Positions 18,713 through 26,257 of a DNA stretch of 49,782 nt are shown here, in pieces. The translations under genes and the position numbers were made by a program. The DNA is from Streptomyces sp. ACA25 (GTDB lineage: Bacteria; Actinomycetota; Actinomycetes; Streptomycetales; Streptomycetaceae), in NCBI RefSeq assembly GCF_028200735.1, contig NZ_JAQKPV010000020.1:1-49782 (forward strand). The letters are read 5' to 3'. Position 1 is the stretch's first letter, and the number at the start of each line of letters is the position of its first letter. The notes beneath the pieces were generated by a model. That model did not search any database and was not told where the DNA came from. It worked only from the letters and a program-made list of their open reading frames with translations.

Positions 18713-18746
18713 GTGACAGTCCGACGACTTGTCGTCGGACTGTCAC
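18713..18746. terminator. Bidirectional terminator hairpin
   Basis: A perfect inverted repeat with 15-base arms (GTGACAGTCCGACGA and its complement) around a CTTG loop lies between the convergent SDR and TetR genes. No T-run is needed in such high-GC hosts. Position and stability suggest it ends transcription from both sides. Confidence 0.85.
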
Positions 18747-18761
18747 GGAGGCTTAGGTCGG

Positions 18762-19352
18762 CTAGTCGGTGTCCATTCGCCCACCGGGCATGGCCTGCTG
18801 CCAGGCCGCGCCGAGACGGCTCAAGGCGGTGCGGTGGTCGGCGCCGGCATGGAAGGTCCACATTTCGAAACCCTCCAGCAGGCAGTGAACGAGAAAGCCG
18901 AGGGTTTCACTCGAGCAACGTACGGGGGTGAGAGGGCTCTCACACCCCCGTACCGCCAGCCGGGCCACCTGGCCGCTCCATGCCTCGCGCCACGCGAAGT
19001 GACCCGTCAGGTCGTCGCGGCTGAGTCGGCTGCATGCGAGCACTGTCAGATCCTCATCGTCGACGAGCAGCGAGGCGAGACGTTGAGTGAGGTCGGCTAG
19101 GTTCTGCAAGGGCTCGGCGCCCTCCACTACCTCGGCTTCCACAGCCTCGCAGGTGCGCTTCATGCCATCCTGGAAGACTTCCTCGACAAGGGCCTGTTTC
19201 GTCGCGAAGTGGAAGGTAACCGCACCCATCGTCACGTGTGCCCGTGCCGCCACCTGGGCCAGTGTGGTGCCGTGGTACCCGGACCGCACTATCTCGCCCG
19301 CCGCGGCCCTCAGGATCCTCTCGCGTGTGCACACTGCTCTTCTCTGCGTCAC
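18762..19352 (-). CDS. TetR-family regulator, butyrolactone-receptor-like
   Basis: Predicted 196-residue TetR protein. The HTH spans about residues 8-52 (RERILRAAAGEIVRSGYHGTTLAQVAARAHVT, then MGAVTFHFATKQALVEEV). The second half includes a segment, LGFLVHCLLEGFEMWTFHAG, similar in placement to ligand-domain helices of ArpA-like pseudo-receptors. The start is GTG with AGGGTG upstream. It converges on the SDR gene across a terminator. As a second receptor-like gene beside an AfsA/ScbR pair it may be a pseudo-receptor binding end products of the neighbouring pathways, but direct evidence is only family membership and location. Confidence 0.8.
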   Translation of the reverse strand: MTQRRAVCTRERILRAAAGEIVRSGYHGTTLAQVAARAHVTMGAVTFHFATKQALVEEVFQDGMKRTCEAVEAEVVEGAEPLQNLADLTQRLASLLVDDEDLTVLACSRLSRDDLTGHFAWREAWSGQVARLAVRGCESPLTPVRCSSETLGFLVHCLLEGFEMWTFHAGADHRTALSRLGAAWQQAMPGGRMDTD

Positions 19353-19500
19353 TTCACCCTCTTGTCATTTATTGCGCAGATCGGTATGGCAGAGCGGCGC
19401 GGGCGCGAGGCACCCGGGGGCCTCGCGCACCGGGCAGGCGGCCTGACCGCGCCGAAGATCACATGGGACATACCTCTTGCCTTACAGCACCGAACACATA

Positions 19501-19523
19501 ATGATAAAAAAAATCATATTTTT
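19501..19523. promoter_or_regulatory. AT-rich palindrome, possible TetR/ARE operator
   Basis: ATGAT-N7-ATCAT overlaps AAAAAT-CAT-ATTTTT, a dense AT-only island in GC-rich DNA about 150 bases upstream of the leftward TetR gene. It resembles the palindrome beside the receptor-like gene at 16315-16331 in composition and T-rich tail. It could be an autoregulatory element for one of the two TetR proteins. The evidence is compositional. Confidence 0.35.
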
Positions 19524-19899
19524 GTGACTCGTACGGCTCGGCGGGAGGGCGGCTGTGGATGGTCGGTGCGGCCCACAGGGCGTCACTCCGGGGTCCTGCG
19601 GAGAGGCTCGGCCGGGCGCGCCGGTGGCTGCTCGCGCCGGGGCCAAACCTCTGATCTGCCGTTGTGATGTGCGGTACGGCGCTCAGGGAGCACGGGAGCC
19701 GACTCCAGCCTGTACCACCGCGTGTAGCCCGAGCACTGCCTGCCGGATGTGCGATCCGGAAATCCCGAGGAGCTGTCCGGTACCGAGCTCCGCCGAAGCC
19801 TGTGCGGACACGATGTCTCGATCACGGTGACACGAAGTCCGTTCGGCATTCGGCGGCGCGTTCCCCCCGCCCGCACGTGTCCACTCTCGGAGGTCACTG
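19524..19899. other. Upstream region of first StrR-like gene, no gene recognised
   Basis: Short open frames exist on both strands but none matches a family. This must contain the promoter of the regulator at 19900. No StrR-type inverted repeat was found here. Confidence 0.3.
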
Positions 19900-20958
19900 A
19901 TGAGCATGGAATCCTCGGTCACGCGCACACCGGTCGCCTTCCCCGCGCATCACTCGCTCGGACAGGTCCAGGAGAGACAGGTGCCAAAGTGGCCGGATGC
20001 TCCGCTCTCCGAGGTGCAGGAGGTCCCCATCGATCTGCTCGCCCCGGCCGACTCACCTCGCAACAAGGGTGTCGACACGCGGCACGCGCGCCTGCTCGCC
20101 GCGTCGGACGCCGTTCTACCGCCCATCGTCGTTCATCGCGGCACGATGCGGATCATCGACGGGATGCACAGACACCAGGCAGCCGCGCTGAGGGGCGAGA
20201 GGCATGTGGCGGTCCGGTACTTCGAGGGGAGCGAGCAGGACGCCTTCGTGCTGGCGGTCAGGGAGAACACCACACACGGCCTGCCACTTTCCGCCGAGGA
20301 GAGGTCCGCGGCGGCCCAGCGCCTCCTTGAGTCCCACTCGCAGTGGTCCGATCGGGCGATCGCCGCGATCGCCGGCGTCTCCACCAAGACGGTTCGCTCG
20401 CTTCGCCGGGACACCGAGTCGGCGCGTGCGGTCTCCCGAGTCGGCCGCGACGGGCGCGCGCGGCCCGTCAGCACCGCCGACGGGCGACTGCGGGCAAGCG
20501 AGTTACTGGAGAAGGACCCCGAGGCGTCCTTACGCACCGTGGCCCAGAAGGTCGGCTTGTCCCCCTCGACGGTACGCGACGTCCGTGAACGTCTGCGCCG
20601 GGGGAAAGACGTCGTTCCGCAGAGACAGCGCACGCACAGCACACATCGGTTAGGGCCGCCGTCCGCGTCCGTGTCCGCGACCCCTCCCGGTCAACCGGGC
20701 GGGACGGTGCTGAACCTGACGAGGGACCCCTCCCTGCGCTTCACCGAGGACGGCCGTCTTCTGCTCCGCCTGCTGGTGATGCACCAGTTGCCGACCCAGC
20801 GCCGCGAGAAGCTCATCGCCAGTGTGCCGCCACATGCCGCGACGGCGGTGTCAGCGGCCGCCCGCGAGTGCGCACGTGCGTGGAGCGCCTTCGCCGACCA
20901 GCTGGCGGCCAGTCAGGGGGGAGTTGCTTCCGGAGAGAGACGGACCACAGCTCCCTGA
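19900..20958 (+). CDS. StrR-like (ParB-fold/HTH) pathway activator 1
   Basis: Predicted 352-residue regulator of the StrR/NovG/Bbr type. Residues about 45-130 form a ParB/Srx-like domain (VPIDLLAPADSPR, PIVVHRGTMRIIDGMHRHQAA, ENTTHGLPL). A central HTH follows (WSDRAIAAIAGVSTKTVRSLRR) and a second HTH-like segment (LRTVAQKVGLSPSTVRDVRERL). Family members bind GTTCGACTG-N11-CAGTCGAAC-type sites and activate antibiotic clusters. A very similar site starts two bases after its stop codon and another lies inside the chloramphenicol-type cluster. ATG 19900 has GGAGG six bases upstream. It is about 5 kb from the first cml-type gene, with an IS relic and a paralogue between. Either this or the second copy may be the CmlR equivalent. 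Confidence 0.88.
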   Translation: MSMESSVTRTPVAFPAHHSLGQVQERQVPKWPDAPLSEVQEVPIDLLAPADSPRNKGVDTRHARLLAASDAVLPPIVVHRGTMRIIDGMHRHQAAALRGERHVAVRYFEGSEQDAFVLAVRENTTHGLPLSAEERSAAAQRLLESHSQWSDRAIAAIAGVSTKTVRSLRRDTESARAVSRVGRDGRARPVSTADGRLRASELLEKDPEASLRTVAQKVGLSPSTVRDVRERLRRGKDVVPQRQRTHSTHRLGPPSASVSATPPGQPGGTVLNLTRDPSLRFTEDGRLLLRLLVMHQLPTQRREKLIASVPPHAATAVSAAARECARAWSAFADQLAASQGGVASGERRTTAP

Positions 20959-20959
20959 C

Positions 20960-20990
20960 TGTGCGACTGAGGTCCGGCTACAGTTGCACA
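20960..20990. promoter_or_regulatory. StrR-type operator, copy 1 (near-perfect)
   Basis: GTGCGACTG (20961-20969), an 11-base spacer, then CAGTTGCAC (20981-20989), extended by T/A on either side. One pair differs between the arms. Arm size and spacing equal the StrR consensus GTTCGACTG-N11-CAGTCGAAC. It shares the 16-base stretch CTACAGTTGCACAGGG with the opposite strand of the operator at 39066-39096. It lies two bases after the regulator stop and has no intact gene downstream, only an IS3 relic. Confidence 0.75.
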
Positions 20991-21289
20991 GGGGAGCACG
21001 TTGTCCGGCCTTCCGGAACGCTCCGCGGTGCAGGACGAGAGGTGCCAGTTCCGCCCAGGCCGCTGCCGTCAGTGCTGCGCCGGTGATGGCAACCTGCTTC
21101 TCGGAAGACCTTGACGCTCCTCGTACACGGAAATTACTCGCCCAGCCGTCCGTTGTGGGAAAGGCTGTGCTGGTGCAGCGCTCAGCGGCTTCTCTCTTGA
21201 CAGGATTTCGCGGAACCTGAACGATGATTGTGTTCGGCAAAAATGTTCTTGACCGATCACCGATGCCGTTCGTCAGTAATACGGGAACG
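20991..21289. other. Stretch between operator and IS relic, no gene recognised
   Basis: About 300 bases follow the StrR-type operator. No start with a convincing ribosome site and recognisable product is seen on either strand. It may be the leader of a gene lost when the IS inserted. Confidence 0.3.
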
Positions 21290-22286
21290 TCGAGCAGTCT
21301 TCAGAATGCCCGAGTCATCGGATGGCTTACCGCCTGCCGGGACTTCCATGACGAAGCCGTGCGGCTGGCCTTGAGATCACGTGGCTCGATTTCGCGCATC
21401 GCTCGGGAGTTCGACGTGAACCCCGAAATACTCAGCTCATGGGTCCGTCGGTATGAGCGGATTCGAGGGCTCAGGAGCCGGATGGAAAACTCGTTCCCTG
21501 GAAAAAGCCGCTGCGTACTTCGCGAAGGATCCCCGGTAGCGAGCAGGGATTTTATCGGAACGATGCGGCTCGATACTGCGGAGAACGCGTATCTCGTCGG
21601 GTTTGTATGCAGCAGGCTCGGCGTTTTCAGATCCGGCTACGAAGGCGACAGCGGCCAGATTCAGCAACGGCACGACGCTGTGAGGAATAAAAGCTGTTGG
21701 TCCAGAAGGTCTTCACCATGTCACACGGCACCTACGGGCACTGGCGAGTCCGCGTCCAGCTCCTGCGCTGGGGACGCGCCGCGGGACAGGAGCTCGCCCG
21801 CTGTCTCATGCGTGACTGGGCTTGTGCCGTGCCAGCCCTGGCCGAAGCGGTGCTCCCTGACCCGACCACGGCCGGCTCCGTACCGGACCTGGTGCAACGC
21901 GACTTCATCGCCGAGGCCCCGGAAATAAACTTGTCGGCGAAATCACCTATATACCTGCCGGAGAGAGATGGCTCTACCTTGCGACCGTGATCGACTGCTG
22001 TACCAGAGAAGTTATCGGATACGCCATGGACGACCACCATTACACATCCCTGATATCATGCGCTATACGTAGCGCTGCCCGCAAGGGGAAGCTGGCAAAG
22101 AGGGTGGCTGAATCGTTCTTCGGCGCGTTGAAGAACGAGACAGAGTCACGCGCGACATATTCCACTCGAGACGTTATCAGATGCATCGAAATTTGGTACA
22201 ACCTCAAGCGTCTTCATACGGCAGTGGGGCACCGACCCCCGCGAGAGGTCCACACTGAGTTCGGAGTACTTCTCCTCGTAGTATGA
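21290..22286 (+). pseudogene. Decayed IS3-family insertion sequence (orfA and orfB remnants)
   Basis: Several frames give pieces of an IS3-type transposase. OrfA: FHDEAVRLALRSRGSISRIA with WVRRYERIRG; an extra C near 21490 then shifts the frame, after which KAAAYFAKDPR and a stop follow. OrfB: YLVGFVCSRLGVFRSGYEG; VFTMSHGTYGHWRVRVQLLR; DLVQRDFIAEAPE; then, in another frame, KLVGEITYIP and LYLATVIDCCTREVIGYAMD; finally FFGALKNE and IEIWYNLKRLHTAVGHRPP. A block between SAARKGKL and the last DDE segment is missing. At least three frameshifts and a deletion mean it cannot move. Base composition is lower in GC than the neighbours. It separates two StrR-like regulators. Confidence 0.85.
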
Positions 22287-22838
22287 ATGGACCGATCATA
22301 CCGCTGTCCGGAAAAGCGAGGCCAACCTCAGATCACGTGTATCCCTGATCGCCGGATCGGACAAGGGTGCTCTCGGACAGGTGTAGAGAGGGCCAGGCCT
22401 GTCCGCGTCAGCGGACATGTTGACGCCTCATCATTCGGTGGCTTAGCGTCACATTCTGGCTACGGTTTGCGCCCGATCGGGCGTCGCTCATCCCTCGAAA
22501 GGATCGCGATCGCATGGTGCAGCCACGTGACACGCAGGGCCGGTGGGTGGCCCGATCGAGCGCCGGTCGTCCGAGGCCGGTGTCTCCACCGGACGTCACG
22601 GTCATGACGAGACCCGGCCTTCGTCGGCAAGGCAGTTGACACCTCCGTACCTCGCACGGCTCCGTATCTCTGCACCGCGCACTGACCCGCAGCCGCTTCC
22701 CTCGGCTCTGCTTTCCTGCCACCCCCACAGGTAGTTCCCGCACGCCCCTGTGTGGTCGCGCGCAGCTCTGTCATGCCCGCGGCAACGGAGGCGTCCCACC
22801 GTTCCTGTCATGGATGACCGGCATCCCTGGAGGCATTG
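22287..22838. other. Upstream region of second StrR-like gene, no gene recognised
   Basis: About 550 bases follow the IS relic. They must carry the promoter of the regulator at 22839. No coding content is recognised and no StrR-type inverted repeat with N11 spacing was found by eye. Confidence 0.3.
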
Positions 22839-23831
22839 ATGTCCGCAGTATCGGATCGAGGACAGTCGTCGACCTTCGACATCGACATACGCACTCTGCT
22901 GCCAGCAGATTCACCACGCTTCGCGCTTGACCAGGCTCACGTACGGGCACTCGCGGAGAGCGAGGAGGAGTTTCCGCCGATCCTGGTGCACCGGGCGACC
23001 CTGCGCGTTGTCGACGGCATGCACCGCCTGAGGGCCACAGAGCTGCGCAACCGGCACAGCATCGGCGCGCGCTGGTTCGAGGGGGACGAGGGCGCGGCCT
23101 TCCTGCTCGCCGTGGAGTCCAACACGCGGCACGGACTTCCGCTCTCGAGTGACGAGCGTAAGCAGGCTGCGTTGCGGATATTACGCACGTACCCCCACTG
23201 GTCCGACCGCAGCATTGCCGAGAGGACCGGCTGGAACGCCACCGGCGTGGGCGCGCTGCGTCGGGACATCGCTGACCCGGACGCGCGACCGGACGCGCGT
23301 GTCGGCCTTGACGGCCGGGTCCGTCCGTCCACCACGGCGGACGGACGCCGGTTGGCCGCCGAGGTGATCAGGCAGAACCCGGCAGCCTCGCTGCGGGAGA
23401 TCGCCAGGCGAGCCGGGATCTCCGTGGGGACCGCCCGTGACGTGCGATACCGGCTGGCCCAGGGGTGGCCGGCGGTTCTTGACAGCTGCCGGTCCGACGG
23501 TCCCGCGGCCACAGCCGATTCCACCGCCACCACGCCGCCCGCGCCGGACGAGGGCCGTGCGGGTCGTGGAGCCGCGCCCGATCTCGCTCGCCGCGTCACC
23601 CTCTTCGACGGGCTCCGCAACGATCCCTCGCTGCGGCTCAGCCAGAGCGGACGGCTAGTCCTGCACCGACTGCACGCGCAGCTGCGGACGGCTGAGGAAT
23701 GGAAGCGTCTCGCCCCCACCATCCCCTTGCACAGACGGAGCGCGGTGGCCGACATCCTGTCCGCCTGCGCCGACGACCTCAAGGGAATGGCTCAGGACCT
23801 GCGTTTTGTCGAGGACTCCCTGACCGGTTAG
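22839..23831 (+). CDS. StrR-like (ParB-fold/HTH) pathway activator 2
   Basis: Predicted 330-residue paralogue of the regulator at 19900, with the same domain order: ParB-like N-terminus (DIRTLLPADSPR, PILVHRATLRVVDGMHRLRA, ESNTRHGLPL), HTH (WSDRSIAERTGWNATGVGALRR) and a second HTH-like part (LREIARRAGISVGTARDVRYRL). ATG 22839 follows GGAGG by five bases and is preferred over the TTG one codon upstream. It is the closer of the two to the chloramphenicol-type genes and so a good candidate for their direct activator. Its stop codon overlaps that of the convergent phosphopantetheinyl transferase gene, leaving no room for a terminator. Confidence 0.88.
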   Translation: MSAVSDRGQSSTFDIDIRTLLPADSPRFALDQAHVRALAESEEEFPPILVHRATLRVVDGMHRLRATELRNRHSIGARWFEGDEGAAFLLAVESNTRHGLPLSSDERKQAALRILRTYPHWSDRSIAERTGWNATGVGALRRDIADPDARPDARVGLDGRVRPSTTADGRRLAAEVIRQNPAASLREIARRAGISVGTARDVRYRLAQGWPAVLDSCRSDGPAATADSTATTPPAPDEGRAGRGAAPDLARRVTLFDGLRNDPSLRLSQSGRLVLHRLHAQLRTAEEWKRLAPTIPLHRRSAVADILSACADDLKGMAQDLRFVEDSLTG

Positions 23832-24565
23832 CGCCAGCCGTACGCGGTGGTGGAGCCGGGACCCATGGGCGGAGGTCGGGTCCTATGGGCAGAGGCCGTG
23901 AGCCTGTGGACGACGGCGGTGACGATGAGCCGGCGGCTGACCCGCCACCGCCCGTGAAGGGTGTGGAGCGGGCGTCCCTCGTCGTCGTGTCCGGTCCGAA
24001 GGAGACGGGCGCGGAAGGTCTGCCGGTACGGGTCGAGGGCCAGCTCAGCCTCGCGGAAGTCCAGCCACGTCCCGGTCAGGGGAAACCACGCTTTGTACAC
24101 GGACTCTTTCGCGCTGAAGAACAGCCGGTCCCAGTGGAACGCGGGACGGGTGTGGCGCAGCGCCGCCAGGCGGTCCCGCTCGGACGGTGACGCGATCCGG
24201 CGGAGAAGGCCAGACGGCAGCGGCGCGTGGGGCTCGGCGTCGATGCCCAAGGCGGCGACGTCGAGCCTCAGGGACACGGCGGCGGCACGGTAGCCGTCGC
24301 AGTGGGTCATCGAACCCACCACGCCTTCTGGCCAGGTTGGCGCACCCCTATCGCCCGGCACCATCGGTCCGGCCGGACGCCCGAGAGAGGTCAGGGCGAG
24401 CCGCGCGCAGTGCCGCACGGTGGCGAACTCCCGGCGTCGACGGTCCACGGCTTGGCTCAGCACGGCCGCCTCTTCCGGGAAGATCCATGCGTTCGGGACG
24501 TCGCCGAACTTCTCGGCGGTCAGGACCGCTGTCGGCACCAGCCCGGTCAGGAGCGTGGTCGTCAT
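23828..24565 (-). CDS. 4'-phosphopantetheinyl transferase (EntD/Sfp-like)
   Basis: Predicted 245-residue carrier-protein activating enzyme. Key motifs are GSMTHCDGYRAAA, the Mg-binding pair in LGIDAEP, and the family signature FHWDRLFFSAKESVYKAWFPL. It transfers the phosphopantetheine arm from CoA to carrier-protein serines. Here the likely clients are the thiolation domain of the NRPS, the free carrier protein of the same cluster and perhaps the PKS ACP. ATG 24565 overlaps the antiporter stop as ATGA, so the two genes are translationally coupled; the longer open frame upstream only runs through the antiporter gene out of frame. Its end overlaps the convergent regulator by four bases. Confidence 0.92.
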   Translation of the reverse strand: MTTTLLTGLVPTAVLTAEKFGDVPNAWIFPEEAAVLSQAVDRRRREFATVRHCARLALTSLGRPAGPMVPGDRGAPTWPEGVVGSMTHCDGYRAAAVSLRLDVAALGIDAEPHAPLPSGLLRRIASPSERDRLAALRHTRPAFHWDRLFFSAKESVYKAWFPLTGTWLDFREAELALDPYRQTFRARLLRTGHDDEGRPLHTLHGRWRVSRRLIVTAVVHRLTASAHRTRPPPMGPGSTTAYGWR

Positions 24566-25881
24566 CGCTTCGCCTCCGACGGCTTCCCGCCTGCGGCCGG
24601 AACAGAACCGGCGCGCCGTGCCGCCGCCTCCCACTCTGCGGCCAGCTCCCGCAGATCCGCGTCGACCATCTGGCGCGGGTAGGCCCAGCGCAGCAGGGGC
24701 GCGGTCATGGCGGTGGTGACGAGGGCCATGACCACCATGAGCGAGTACAGGTCCGAGTCGAGCAGCCCCAGTTGCAGTCCCATGCCGAGGATGATGAGTT
24801 CGGTGAGACCGCGGGTGTTCATGAGAATGCCCAGCGACGTCGCCGACCGCCCGGATAGGCCCGTGGCCCGCGCTCCGAGGTAGGCGCCGCCGAACTTGCC
24901 GCCTATCGCGACGAGGAGGATCAGGCCCAGCTCGCCGAGTCCGTCCCTGTCCACCGTGCTCAGGTCCACGTTCAGTCCGGCTACCGTGAAGTACGCTGGC
25001 AGCAGCATCCAGGTGATGGTTTTGAACCGGTCGACGACCGCCGCGCGCACCTGTTTCGTGCCGTGGTGCGGCACGATCACGCCGGCGAGGAACGCGCCGA
25101 TGATGAAGTGCATCCCGAACCACTCGCTCAGCGCTCCGGACACGAGCAGGAGCACTGTCAGCACAGCGAGCGGCGCGGCACCCGGGGCTCGCTCGCTGGC
25201 ACCCGTTCCGCGCGGCTCCCGGGTGATCAAGAACCTGCCGAGGAGAGGCCGTACCACCGCGACCATTCCCACTGCATACGGCAGGATCAACAGCACCTGC
25301 CAGGTGCTCTGGTTCCCAGCGAAGGTGAGGACGGCTGCGAGCAGCAGCCAGGCGACGATGTCCCCAGCAGCCGCGCTCGTCATCGCCAGAGCGCCAACTC
25401 TGGTGTGCTGCATGCCCCGGTCGGTCAGGATGCGAGCCAGGACCGGGAATGCCGTGATGGACATGGCCGCGCCGATGAACAACACGAAGCCGAGCCGGTT
25501 GTCGACTGTGTGGTGGTTCCACAACCACACAGCCAGCGCTGCGCCGAGTCCGAAAGAAAAGACGATCGACCCCACGGACACCCCGACCGCAGCACGCTTG
25601 TTCCCGCGCAGCAGCCGGTGGTCGAGCTCGAGCCCGACCAGGAACATGAACAGCGCGACGCCGAGGTTGCCGAGCGTGCTGAGCATTGGCCGGACGTCTA
25701 ACGGGAAGACCGCGTCCGAGAGGGTGCCGTGGAACAGTGTCGGACCGAGCAGGACGCCGGCGAGGATCTCACCGAGGACGGCCGGCTGGCCGCACCGCCG
25801 TGCGAGGCGTCCGAGCACGTGTGCGAGCGTGAGGATCAACGCCAGACCGACCATGATGATGGCCGTTTCGTGGGAGGTCAT
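24562..25881 (-). CDS. Cation:proton antiporter (CPA2 / KefB-like)
   Basis: Predicted 439-residue inner-membrane protein with about 12 hydrophobic segments. It begins with a helix (TAIIMVGLALILTLAHVLG), then GQPAVLGEILAGVLLGP, which is the typical CPA2 start, a LFMFLVGLELD motif, and a later MNTRGLTELIILG signature. It exchanges Na+ or K+ for protons. The phosphopantetheinyl transferase gene overlaps its end, so the pair is one unit beside the chloramphenicol-type cluster. A role in product export or pH/ion balance during production is possible but inferred only from location. It is divergent from the exporter leader region. Confidence 0.88.
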   Translation of the reverse strand: MTSHETAIIMVGLALILTLAHVLGRLARRCGQPAVLGEILAGVLLGPTLFHGTLSDAVFPLDVRPMLSTLGNLGVALFMFLVGLELDHRLLRGNKRAAVGVSVGSIVFSFGLGAALAVWLWNHHTVDNRLGFVLFIGAAMSITAFPVLARILTDRGMQHTRVGALAMTSAAAGDIVAWLLLAAVLTFAGNQSTWQVLLILPYAVGMVAVVRPLLGRFLITREPRGTGASERAPGAAPLAVLTVLLLVSGALSEWFGMHFIIGAFLAGVIVPHHGTKQVRAAVVDRFKTITWMLLPAYFTVAGLNVDLSTVDRDGLGELGLILLVAIGGKFGGAYLGARATGLSGRSATSLGILMNTRGLTELIILGMGLQLGLLDSDLYSLMVVMALVTTAMTAPLLRWAYPRQMVDADLRELAAEWEAAARRAGSVPAAGGKPSEAKR

Positions 25882-25979
25882 GAACGCTCCTTCTCTGCGG
25901 GGCGACGGGGCCCGCGGCGGTGATGCCGTACCGGGTCAGGGGACAGCGGAAGGTCCGGTACGTCGGAAGTGTGAATGCG

Positions 25980-26010
25980 TTAGACACTGGGATCGGGGAG
26001 TTGCTAGGTT
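25980..26010 (+). promoter_or_regulatory. Candidate promoter of a leaderless leader-peptide transcript
   Basis: TTAGAC (25980-25985), a 19-base spacer and TAGGTT (26005-26010) look like -35 and -10 boxes. The seven bases after the -10 run straight into the ATG of a 19-codon frame at 26018. This is the spacing of leaderless actinobacterial transcripts, which begin at the A of ATG. The spacer is slightly long, so the -35 is the weaker assignment. Confidence 0.5.
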
Positions 26011-26017
26011 GAGGGCT

Positions 26018-26077
26018 ATGGCGAGCCCTGAGGCGGAGAGAAGCGAGCCACCGGTGATCCGGTGGCTGATCGCGTAA
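26018..26077 (+). CDS. Putative leader peptide for inducible chloramphenicol exporter
   Basis: A 19-codon open frame encodes MASPEAERSEPPVIRWLIA. It begins seven bases after a good -10 box with no ribosome site, as in leaderless messages. It ends 180 bases before the exporter ATG at 26258. Its last ten codons contain a perfect hairpin. Drug-resistance genes of this kind, including chloramphenicol exporters, are often controlled by ribosome stalling on such a leader, which refolds the downstream RNA. The PPVIRW segment could be a stall sequence. The peptide is too short to identify by homology, so the call rests on architecture. Confidence 0.55.
   Translation: MASPEAERSEPPVIRWLIA
26046..26067 (+). 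promoter_or_regulatory. Hairpin inside the exporter leader (attenuation candidate)
   Basis: AGCCACCGG, loop TGAT, CCGGTGGCT: a perfect nine-pair stem that overlaps the last codons of the leader peptide. A ribosome stalled there would keep it open. A second short stem, CCGGAG-CTCT-CTCCGG, occurs near 26164-26179, so alternative folds are possible. Confidence 0.55.
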
Positions 26078-26257
26078 CACTCTGACGACCTACTTCCTCC
26101 GGCCCCGTTGCCGAGTAATGGGTCGCGCATCCGCCACGGATCAACCGCATCGCGGGATCACGCCCGGAGCTCTCTCCGGCGCTTCTCCCACGCCAACGCA
26201 TGACCTTCCGTCCATGCGTCGCGTTTCCCCCTTCTGCGATGTAGTTGGAGCTTCTTC

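Noticed and set aside
19583..19928. Possible small regulator genes upstream of the first StrR-like gene
   Set aside because: Frames on both strands lack ribosome sites and recognisable domains.
22600..22660. Third StrR-type operator before the second regulator (CAGTTGACA)
   Set aside because: The half-site has no matching partner at an 11-base spacing.
24566..25528. N-terminal extension of the phosphopantetheinyl transferase
   Set aside because: It is an out-of-frame reading of the antiporter gene; the coupled ATG at 24565 fits the family.
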